DNA from: Syntrophomonadaceae bacterium
GTDB taxonomy: Bacteria > Bacillota > Dethiobacteria > DTU022
Length of the DNA: 6,154 bases
Reading direction: 5' to 3'
Assembly: GCA_003552365.1 (NCBI GenBank)
Contig: PUKR01000185.1
Coordinates: 1 to 6,154 of the forward strand
A model generated the notes under the pieces. That model was not told the origin of the DNA. It made no database searches and saw nothing but the letters and a program-made list of their open reading frames with translations. Of the stretch, positions 1 to 5,243 are shown in pieces (position 1 is the first letter of the stretch; every line of letters starts with the position of its first letter). Made by a program: the position numbers and the translations under genes.

Positions 1-521
1 ACAGCAATATCCGGCATCAAGTGGGGGCTGCCGATCAACATTTTTTCGTCTTTTACCGGGTCTGTAATGATGGTAAACTGGGTAGCTTCACTGCCAGTTC
101 CTGCCGTGGTGGGCACACAAACCAAGGGAACTCCGGGCAGGGGCAAATTTCCAAGCCCTTTATAATCTGCGATACCTCCTTTGTTTTTAGCCATGACAGC
201 AATGGCCTTGGCCGCATCAATAGGGCTTCCCCCGCCTACAGCAATAATGGAATCGCACTGATTATCTTTAAACAAATTAACCCCTTCTTCAATATAATCC
301 AGGGTGGGTTCACTGCTGACCCGGTCATATATTGTATGCCCAATCCCGTGACTGTCAAGATTGCCGGTAACTTTATCGACTATACCCACTTTTACCATAA
401 TTTCATCAGTTACCAGCAGCGCCTTTTTAGCCTGCAGCCCCTTTAACTCTTCACCGGCATTTTCAACCGCTCCTAAACCAAACAATACCTTGGATGGCAT
501 TTGGAAAACTCTTTTTTCCAC
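1..521 (-). CDS. Iron-containing alcohol dehydrogenase, N-terminal part (cut by window edge)
   Basis: Group III (iron-dependent) alcohol dehydrogenase, which interconverts a primary alcohol or hydroxy acid and its aldehyde using NAD(P). The 173 complete codons read from 521 down to base 1 cover the Rossmann-like coenzyme domain: the GGGS turn (residues 96-99, followed by PIDAAKA) and the family signature PTTAGTGSE (137-145) are both intact. The catalytic metal ligands (one Asp and three His) normally start just after the point where the window ends, so metal binding cannot be checked. Family members are about 380-390 residues, so over half is missing. The GTG start was chosen because AGGAGG lies 8 nt upstream and the family's N-terminus (MEKRVFQMPSKVLFG) begins there. 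It lies 42 bp behind the acylating aldehyde dehydrogenase with no terminator between, so the two are probably co-transcribed and act on the same aldehyde. The alcohol substrate cannot be read from this fragment. Confidence 0.93.
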   Translation of the reverse strand, partial: MEKRVFQMPSKVLFGLGAVENAGEELKGLQAKKALLVTDEIMVKVGIVDKVTGNLDSHGIGHTIYDRVSSEPTLDYIEEGVNLFKDNQCDSIIAVGGGSPIDAAKAIAVMAKNKGGIADYKGLGNLPLPGVPLVCVPTTAGTGSEATQFTIITDPVKDEKMLIGSPHLMPDIA

Positions 522-529
522 TAAAAACG

Positions 530-535
530 CCTCCT
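530..535 (-). promoter_or_regulatory. Ribosome binding site for the GTG-started alcohol dehydrogenase
   Basis: On the minus strand AGGAGG lies 8 nt before the GTG at 521-519. It is a near-perfect anti-16S match and decides the start: the first in-frame ATG is residue 8, which would lose the conserved family N-terminus and leave the ribosome site too far away. Confidence 0.8.
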
Positions 536-563
536 CACAATTTAATAAACCCTGGGTAAACTG

Positions 564-2084
564 TTATTCCCTGTGGATTGTTCCTTCCCAGGTTCCTATC
601 TTGGTATCCTTGCGATCCTCTTCGGTAAACCAGCGGCTGGTTACACATTTTGCTTCGGTGTAGAAAGCAACTCCGTCTTTGCCCATTACATGAAGGTCTC
701 CATAAAACGAACCTTTGTGACCGGCAAAGGGGAAATAGGATACCGGAACCGGAATCCCTACATTGACACCGACCATCCCGCCATGGGTTCTATAGGTAAA
801 CTCCCGGGCATAGTAACCGTTTTGAGTAAATATACAGGAACCATTGGCATAAGGGCTGCTGTTCATTATCTGCAATCCTTCTTCAAAATCCTTAACTCTC
901 TTCACACATAAAACCGGACCGAAAATTTCTTCTTCGCCTACGCTCATACCCGGCTTGACTTTGTCTAAAATAGTCGGACCCAGGTAAAAACCGTTTTCAT
1001 AACCTTCAACCTTTATATCTCTTCCGTCTAAAACCAGTTCCGCCCCTTCTTCAACACCTTTGGCAATCCATGAGGAAACCTTCTCTTTATGCTCGGCCGA
1101 TATTACCGGGCCGAGATCAGTATCTTCATGGTAAGCCGGGCCGATCTTTAAATCTTTAGCTGCCTTAACCAGCAGCTCTACCATTTCATCGGCAATCTCT
1201 TCTTCCACACAAACTACCGGTAAAGCCATACAGCGCTGCCCGGCACAGCCGAAGGACGAGTTTCTTACCCCGAGCGCAACCCTTTCGATAATAGCATCCT
1301 TTAAAATCAGGGCATGGTTCTTGGCTTCACCTAAAACCTGGACCCTCTTGCCATGAGCCGCGGCCGTGCTATAAATATGTCTGCCCACACTGCTCGAACC
1401 CACGTAAGAAATTCCTTTTACATCCGGATGTTTCAGCAAGAGTTCTGCTTCATTACGGCTGCATGTTACCAGGTTGACCACCCCTTCAGGCAGACCCGCT
1501 TCAATTAACAGTTCCATCAAGCGCATTGCCGTCTGGGGAACCTGGCTGGCAGCCTTCAAAACAAAAGTGTTGCCGGTTGTAATACAGAAGGGAAGCATCC
1601 AGCCAAACGGGATCATGGCCGGAAAGTTCATCGGGACTATCCCGGCAAATACTCCAAGCGGCTCCCTGTACATTACAGTATCATGCCCCGGTGATACATT
1701 CATTAAAGAATCACCCTGCATCAGGTATGGAGCAGAACAGGCCGCTTCAACCACCTCCATCGCCTTAATAACATCGCCTCGTGATTCTGCCATATTTTTG
1801 CCATGTTCGGTGGCTACCAAAGTGGCCAGCTCATCCAGGTTGTCTTCGATTTTTCTTTTAAAGTTAAACATAAGGTCCGCTCTTTTTTGAACCGGGGTAC
1901 CAGACCAATCTGGAAAAGCATTTTTAGCTGCTTCCACCGCCTCATTTACCTCTTCACTGGTGCAGCGCGGAGTCTGAGCCATAACCTCTCCCGTGCTGCT
2001 GTTCGTGATTTCCATGTACTGACCTGAACTGGAATCTCTCCACTGGTTGTTAACACAAAACTTAAGCTTTTTAACTTCTGTCAT
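564..2084 (-). CDS. mmsA: MmsA-family CoA-acylating aldehyde dehydrogenase (methylmalonate-semialdehyde dehydrogenase-like)
   Basis: This 506-residue cytoplasmic ALDH-superfamily enzyme matches the MmsA/IolA subgroup, which oxidises (methyl)malonate semialdehyde with NAD and CoA to propionyl- or acetyl-CoA plus CO2. It is slightly longer at the C-terminus than the usual 485-500 residues. Visible landmarks are the oxyanion Asn153 in PMNFP, the subgroup motif AKNH (254-257), catalytic Cys285 in GQRCMA with the preceding Arg284, EIFGP (386-390) in the cofactor site, and the MmsA-type C-terminal stretch around FPFAGHKGSFYGDLH (451-465). AKNH in place of the hydrolytic ELGGK motif is typical of CoA-dependent members. 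Two oddities: position 107 is Lys where B. subtilis IolA (from memory) has Arg, and there is an extra Cys280 in the catalytic loop. The start has AAAGGAG upstream at good spacing. It is first gene of an operon with the iron alcohol dehydrogenase and lies behind a sigma-54 promoter. The family is certain; the exact substrate is not. Confidence 0.93.
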   Translation of the reverse strand: MTEVKKLKFCVNNQWRDSSSGQYMEITNSSTGEVMAQTPRCTSEEVNEAVEAAKNAFPDWSGTPVQKRADLMFNFKRKIEDNLDELATLVATEHGKNMAESRGDVIKAMEVVEAACSAPYLMQGDSLMNVSPGHDTVMYREPLGVFAGIVPMNFPAMIPFGWMLPFCITTGNTFVLKAASQVPQTAMRLMELLIEAGLPEGVVNLVTCSRNEAELLLKHPDVKGISYVGSSSVGRHIYSTAAAHGKRVQVLGEAKNHALILKDAIIERVALGVRNSSFGCAGQRCMALPVVCVEEEIADEMVELLVKAAKDLKIGPAYHEDTDLGPVISAEHKEKVSSWIAKGVEEGAELVLDGRDIKVEGYENGFYLGPTILDKVKPGMSVGEEEIFGPVLCVKRVKDFEEGLQIMNSSPYANGSCIFTQNGYYAREFTYRTHGGMVGVNVGIPVPVSYFPFAGHKGSFYGDLHVMGKDGVAFYTEAKCVTSRWFTEEDRKDTKIGTWEGTIHRE

Positions 2085-2205
2085 TATAAAAGTCTCCTTT
2101 CAAATTTTTCTGCATTCATCAGGCTTTTTTCATCTCCGGGGAAAGCTTTAACCAGAAAACTAAACCCGTCTTTGCAGTTAAGCCTGCACAGAACAGTTAA
2201 CTTTA
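2085..2205 (-). other. Leader of the aldehyde dehydrogenase operon
   Basis: This is the roughly 120-nt 5' leader expected if transcription starts about 12 nt after the -12 element of the sigma-54 promoter. It contains one small perfect hairpin near its 5' end (TGCAG/CTGCA arms at 2173-2177 and 2184-2188, 6-nt loop) and a purine-rich ribosome site (AAAGGAG) before the ATG at 2084. I do not recognise a known riboswitch fold. No gene is seen here. Confidence 0.4.
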
Positions 2206-2215
2206 CTAATTATAA

Positions 2216-2231
2216 TGCAATAGTTATGCCA
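2216..2231 (-). promoter_or_regulatory. Sigma-54 (-24/-12) promoter of the aldehyde/alcohol dehydrogenase operon
   Basis: On the minus strand the sequence reads TGGCAT, then five bases, then TTGCA. This matches the sigma-54 consensus TGGCAC-N5-TTGCA at 10 of 11 positions. The invariant GG (2230-2229) and GC (2218-2217) doublets are separated by exactly 10 bp, as RpoN requires. The predicted start site is near 2205. The gene just upstream encodes a sigma-54 activator, which independently supports the call, and no good sigma-A promoter was noticed in the same gap. Confidence 0.85.
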
Positions 2232-2300
2232 TCTAAAAATACCATGTAAAAAAATACTGCCAGCCAGCTTAATTCTTTAAAATATCTATTATAGGTTCAT

Positions 2301-2340
2301 CAATAAAAAAGAAAATAGCGTAGGATTGTACCTACACTAT
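2301..2340 (-). terminator. Intrinsic terminator of the sigma-54 activator gene
   Basis: Read on the minus strand, ATAGTGTAGG (2340-2331), a 6-nt loop and CCTACGCTAT (2324-2315) form a 10-bp stem with one G-U pair. A T-rich tract follows at once (2314-2301, broken by one C and one A). It lies about 55 nt after the activator stop codon. Its position separates the activator transcript from the sigma-54-driven operon, so the downstream genes would depend on the sigma-54 promoter. Confidence 0.7.
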
Positions 2341-2344
2341 GTAG
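2332..2344. promoter_or_regulatory. Candidate activator-binding inverted repeat, proximal
   Basis: CTACA and TGTAG arms flank a 3-bp centre, forming a perfect 13-bp inverted repeat about 133 bp upstream of the predicted sigma-54 start site. That is within the usual range for an enhancer. It overlaps the upstream arm of the terminator, so part of the symmetry may have that explanation. Confidence 0.35.
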
Positions 2345-2350
2345 TCTTCA

Positions 2351-2370
2351 ATATACACATAGCTGTATAT
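2351..2370. promoter_or_regulatory. Candidate activator-binding inverted repeat, distal
   Basis: ATATACA and TGTATAT arms flank a 6-bp centre, giving a perfect 7-bp inverted repeat about 155 bp upstream of the predicted sigma-54 start site. It shares the TACA/TGTA half-sites of the proximal repeat, and the two centres are 22.5 bp apart, close to two helical turns. Its size suits a Fis-type (HTH_8) dimer. Binding is inferred, not shown. Confidence 0.45.
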
Positions 2371-2395
2371 AAAACCCTACACCACTTTAGCAGTT

Positions 2396-3856
2396 TTATA
2401 CCAGCCCGTGCCTGGTCAATTTTTGATATAGAGTAGTGCGATGGATTCCAAGCTGTTTAGCTGCCTGGGCCCTGTTGTTCCTACAGTTTTCCAGGGCCCG
2501 GATAATCGCTCTTTTTTCAACTTCCATTACCAGTTCATCCAGGGTACTCTTGCTTTCGTCTCCCGAAGATAGCGAGGTAAATTTTCGAGTCATATCAATT
2601 TCTTCACTTTTTTCAGCTTCCTCACCGCTACCGAGGTCCCTATCCTCAAACAGGTCGACCAGCAAATGTTTGACTTCGCCGGAACTGATAACTTCACCTT
2701 CGGACAGATATACAAGGCGCTCCACCACATTAATAAGTTCTCGAACATTGCCCGGCCAGCGATAACTTTGCAGGTAGCTTACTGCCTGATCATCTATTGA
2801 TTTTTGCATCTCCGGTTTAGCCAAAGTTTTTTCTACAATAATTTTTATATCTTCCGGTCTTTCGCGCAGAGGTGGAATTTTTATAGTAGCAGCATTTAAA
2901 CGATAAAGCAGATCTCCCCGAAACTCTTTTCTACTTATCTTCAAATCCAAATCCTGGTTCGTGGAAGCAATAATTCTTACATCAATATTCCTTGATGAAA
3001 TTCCCCCGATTCTTTCGATTTGCTTATTTTGCAAAACCCGCAATAACTTGGCCTGCATACTTAGTGGCATATCGCCGATTTCATCCAGGAAAAGGGTGCC
3101 GCCGTCTGCCAGTTCAAATTTACCCGGTTTGCCCTTCTTACGAGCCCCGGTAAAAGCTCCGTCTTCATAACCAAAAAGTTCGGATTCCAATAATTCATGG
3201 GGAATTGCGGCGCAATTGATGCTGACAAGCGGGCCATGCTGGCGGGGGCTGGCATTATGAATTGCCTGGGCAAAAAGGTCTTTACCCACTCCGGTTTCTC
3301 CCAGGATCAGGACGCTTAAGTCGGTGGCGGCATATTTTTCAGCTACTTCTTTTAAATGATTGATCTGCTCGGACACGCCGATTATTTGATCAAAAGTATA
3401 AGCCGCTCTCATCTGGCCAAGGGACTGCTCCTTATACTGTGAAAGCTCATTTTCCAGAGAGCGCAGGCGGTCCATTAAGGATTTAAGCTCCGCCTTGTTT
3501 TGAAAATTTACCTTGCCGATGGCTCCTAAATTTTCCCCATCACTCGACACAATGGGAATTCGCTGGACTATGGCATCTCGGTTTTTAATCTTCTGGATGC
3601 AGTCGAGTTCAGACTTTCCACTTTTAGATACGATATGCAGCCTGGTATTATCAATAACTTCAGTCACATAACGGCCGAGCGCTTCCTCTTTGGAAATGTC
3701 AAGATAATTTTCGTAAGCCCGGTTAAAAAAAACAATATACCCTTCGCGATCCACAATTACGAGGGGCTCGGGGATCAAATCTAAAACGCTCTCATAAATA
3801 TCACAGTTAGGGCAATTCCGGTCCCTTAAATAAATATTTTTTAATCCATCATCCAT
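2396..3856 (-). CDS. Sigma-54-dependent transcriptional activator, PAS-AAA+-Fis HTH
   Basis: This 486-residue cytoplasmic enhancer-binding protein opens sigma-54 promoters by ATP hydrolysis. In order it shows: an N-terminal CPNC pair (Cys15, Cys18); a PAS sensor domain (about 20-125); a predicted coiled coil (about 121-145); an AAA+ domain with Walker A GETGVGKD (186-193), the sigma-54-contacting GAFTGA loop (233-238), Walker B LFLDE (255-259) and WPGNVREL (367-374); an acidic linker (about 401-435); and a C-terminal Fis-type helix-turn-helix (about 457-483). All catalytic motifs are intact. There is no phosphorylatable receiver domain, so it probably senses a small ligand or redox signal through PAS. 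The start is preceded by GGGAGAG, a moderate ribosome site. It sits directly upstream of a sigma-54 promoter on the same strand and most likely controls the aldehyde/alcohol dehydrogenase operon. The ligand is unknown. Confidence 0.95.
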   Translation of the reverse strand: MDDGLKNIYLRDRNCPNCDIYESVLDLIPEPLVIVDREGYIVFFNRAYENYLDISKEEALGRYVTEVIDNTRLHIVSKSGKSELDCIQKIKNRDAIVQRIPIVSSDGENLGAIGKVNFQNKAELKSLMDRLRSLENELSQYKEQSLGQMRAAYTFDQIIGVSEQINHLKEVAEKYAATDLSVLILGETGVGKDLFAQAIHNASPRQHGPLVSINCAAIPHELLESELFGYEDGAFTGARKKGKPGKFELADGGTLFLDEIGDMPLSMQAKLLRVLQNKQIERIGGISSRNIDVRIIASTNQDLDLKISRKEFRGDLLYRLNAATIKIPPLRERPEDIKIIVEKTLAKPEMQKSIDDQAVSYLQSYRWPGNVRELINVVERLVYLSEGEVISSGEVKHLLVDLFEDRDLGSGEEAEKSEEIDMTRKFTSLSSGDESKSTLDELVMEVEKRAIIRALENCRNNRAQAAKQLGIHRTTLYQKLTRHGLV

Positions 3857-3900
3857 ATCGGCAAAACTCTCCCAGGCTTAATTAATTCATGTAAATCTTT

Positions 3901-3909
3901 ATTCTACCA
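3901..3909 (-). promoter_or_regulatory. Candidate extended -10 promoter of the activator gene
   Basis: On the minus strand TGG is followed directly by TAGAAT, an extended -10 (TGn) element with 5 of 6 matches to TATAAT. It would place the start site near 3894, about 38 nt before the activator ATG. No convincing -35 hexamer is seen, which is common for extended -10 promoters. Confidence 0.35.
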
Positions 3910-3947
3910 TTGCCGGGAATATCCTTGTTGTAGAAAACCAATCGAGC

Positions 3948-3970
3948 CAGGGTTACCTGCCATAACCCTG
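3948..3970 (-). terminator. Inverted repeat downstream of htpX, possible terminator
   Basis: CAGGGTTA and TAACCCTG are perfect 8-bp arms around a 7-nt loop, about 70 nt after the htpX stop codon. The following T content on the minus strand is poor (a TTTT only after nine or more other bases). It is therefore a weak terminator candidate at best, and it could instead be an operator for the activator gene, which starts about 90 bp further on. The rest of the 183-bp gap holds only the activator promoter and ribosome site. Confidence 0.35.
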
Positions 3971-4039
3971 TTCCATGAGGTAGGCTTTTCCATTTAACAA
4001 ACGCCTGATCCCCTGGTAAAACCGGATCGCTGTAGCCTG

Positions 4040-4885
4040 TTATATCACGTTTAAGCTGCGCAAACGCTTGATTCTATCTTCAATAGGGGGATGTGTGCTG
4101 AAAAGCCCGCTTAGCCCTTTCGCTGAAAGAGGGTTAACTATAAACATGTGTGAGGCGGCTTCATTAACCTGTAAAGGACGCCTGCGAGCGTAACTTTCCA
4201 TCTTTTGGAGGGCGCTGGCAAGACCCTCGGGATCCCGGGCAAAAGTTGCTCCCGTAGCATCTGCCTGGTATTCACGGGTTCTGGAAATAGCCATGCGGAT
4301 CAATATTGCTACTATAGGCGCTAAAATCATCGCCCCCAGTTTGATCAATAACAGTGCCGGGTGGCCATCCCTCCGGCCACCACCGAACATCATTCCATAC
4401 ATCCCAAACCGGGCAATTACCATCAATGCCCCGGCAATCACGGCTGCGACAGTGCTGACTAAAATATCCCGGTTTCTGATATGGGCCATTTCATGAGCCA
4501 GTACCCCTTTCAATTCCCGCTGATTGAGCATACTTACAAGCCCTTGAGTGACTGCAACTACAGAATTGGCAGGATTGCGCCCGGCAGCAAATGCATTGGG
4601 CTGCTCTGTAGGCATAAGGAATATCCGGGGCATAGGAAGGTTGCTGTTAGCGGCCAGTTCACGTACAGCCTCATAAACCTGAGGTGCATCACTTTCTTTC
4701 AGCGGCCTGGAACGAGTCATCATGATCGCCATTTTATCGCTATACCAGTACGCAAAAAAGTTGAGAACAACCGCCACAAATAAGGCAATAACTATGCCCC
4801 CGTCACCTAGCAGCAATTCCCCTGCTACCAGTAAAATAATGGTTAAAAAAATCATTAGAAACATTGTTTTTATGTGGTTGATCAT
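4040..4885 (-). CDS. htpX: HtpX-type membrane zinc metalloprotease (M48)
   Basis: This cytoplasmic-membrane protease degrades misfolded membrane proteins. At 281 residues it is full-length for the family (about 280-300). Visible features are two N-terminal transmembrane helices (about 7-25 and 30-48), the conserved PNAFAAGRNP region (96-105), the zinc motif HEMAH (131-135, with His131, Glu132 and His135), two further hydrophobic segments (about 142-160 and 177-200), and the third ligand Glu205 in SRTREYQAD. STHPP (263-267) near the C-terminus is also typical. The ATG has a very strong GGAGGAGG ribosome site at good spacing. It is transcribed alone, divergent from a SurA-like foldase. No CIRCE or CtsR-type operator was recognised upstream, so I see no direct sign of the usual Gram-positive heat-shock regulators. 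Confidence 0.96.
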   Translation of the reverse strand: MINHIKTMFLMIFLTIILLVAGELLLGDGGIVIALFVAVVLNFFAYWYSDKMAIMMTRSRPLKESDAPQVYEAVRELAANSNLPMPRIFLMPTEQPNAFAAGRNPANSVVAVTQGLVSMLNQRELKGVLAHEMAHIRNRDILVSTVAAVIAGALMVIARFGMYGMMFGGGRRDGHPALLLIKLGAMILAPIVAILIRMAISRTREYQADATGATFARDPEGLASALQKMESYARRRPLQVNEAASHMFIVNPLSAKGLSGLFSTHPPIEDRIKRLRSLNVI

Positions 4886-4916
4886 TTCTTTTTACCTCCT
4901 CCAAATAAGGTTACCC

Positions 4917-4952
4917 GGTTTAATATTTGTACAGAATTACCGGAATTAAACC
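4917..4952 (-). repeat. Inverted repeat in the htpX leader next to the ribosome site
   Basis: GGTTTAAT (4917-4924) and ATTAAACC (4945-4952) are perfect 8-bp arms 20 nt apart. In the transcript the hairpin would end roughly 20 nt before the htpX ribosome binding site. A CCGGT inside the loop can also pair with ACCGG that overlaps the downstream arm, so two mutually exclusive pairings exist. Any function in translation control is inference. Confidence 0.35.
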
Positions 4953-5001
4953 TTTCGTAACAGTTTAAATCTAAGCTACCGGCATAGTTACACGGTTAAT
5001 G

Positions 5002-5031
5002 ATCGTTTATTTGCTGGGAAATAATAACGAT
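5002..5031 (-). repeat. Bulged inverted repeat in the htpX leader
   Basis: Arms 5002-5012 and 5019-5031 pair over 11 bp with a 2-nt bulge and a 6-nt loop. The repeat lies about 35 nt after the predicted htpX start site. It could be an RNA hairpin or a binding site; no T tract follows, so it is unlikely to be an attenuator. Confidence 0.35.
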
Positions 5032-5071
5032 TGAACCCTTTCAAGTTGTGTCGACCGTTAAGCTTATATTA

Positions 5072-5101
5072 ATAATAAAATATTATCTTGCAAAATGTCA
5101 A
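5072..5101 (-). promoter_or_regulatory. Sigma-A promoter of htpX
   Basis: On the minus strand there is a perfect -35 TTGACA (5101-5096), an 18-bp spacer, and -10 TATTAT (5077-5072, 5 of 6 matches). The start site would be near 5065, giving htpX an unusually long leader of about 180 nt that carries the two inverted repeats described. Confidence 0.6.
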
Positions 5102-5147
5102 CAAACTTATTTCCATATTATACCATATGCATTTTCTTTTCCTCCCC

Positions 5148-5176
5148 TTGTTTGAAAAAAAACAATCTGTTATTAT
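5148..5176 (+). promoter_or_regulatory. Candidate sigma-A promoter of the SurA-like gene
   Basis: -35 TTGTTT (5148-5153, only TTG matches), a 17-bp A-rich spacer, and -10 TATTAT (5171-5176, 5 of 6 matches). The start site would be near 5183, about 60 nt before the ATG. The -35 is weak, but spacing and position fit. With the divergent htpX promoter it accounts for most of the 358-bp gap; I see no gene in that gap. Confidence 0.4.
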
Positions 5177-5243
5177 TGGATCCAGTACAAATGGTTAGTT
5201 TTTAACTTAAATAATCAGAAAGCGGGAGGCAAAAAAATATAAT

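Noticed and set aside
21..446. 141-codon open frame on the plus strand
   Set aside because: It lies antisense to the iron alcohol dehydrogenase, whose minus-strand frame carries the family motifs GGGSP and PTTAGTGSE.
1474..1890. 138-codon open frame on the plus strand
   Set aside because: It lies antisense inside the aldehyde dehydrogenase gene and has no motif or ribosome site of its own.
2110..2130. Four-codon upstream reading frame (ATG AAA AAA GCC TGA) in the minus-strand leader
   Set aside because: It is too short to support as a gene, and a GGAG directly abutting its ATG is not a usable ribosome site.
2085..2205. Possible cyclic-di-GMP-I-type riboswitch in the operon leader (a GCAAAG...CGGG stretch)
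   Set aside because: Only a short stretch resembles the conserved core. The upstream half of that aptamer, with its tetraloop and receptor helices, is absent, and the leader is too poor in structure.
3857..3925. Possible second sigma-54 promoter ahead of the activator gene
   Set aside because: Two GG...GC pairs exist on the minus strand, but the spacing is 9 bp instead of 10 and the flanking consensus bases are missing.
5114..5129. CATAT/ATATG imperfect palindrome in the divergent gap
   Set aside because: The arms are 5-bp AT-rich sequences, expected by chance in this composition, with no second copy to support an operator.
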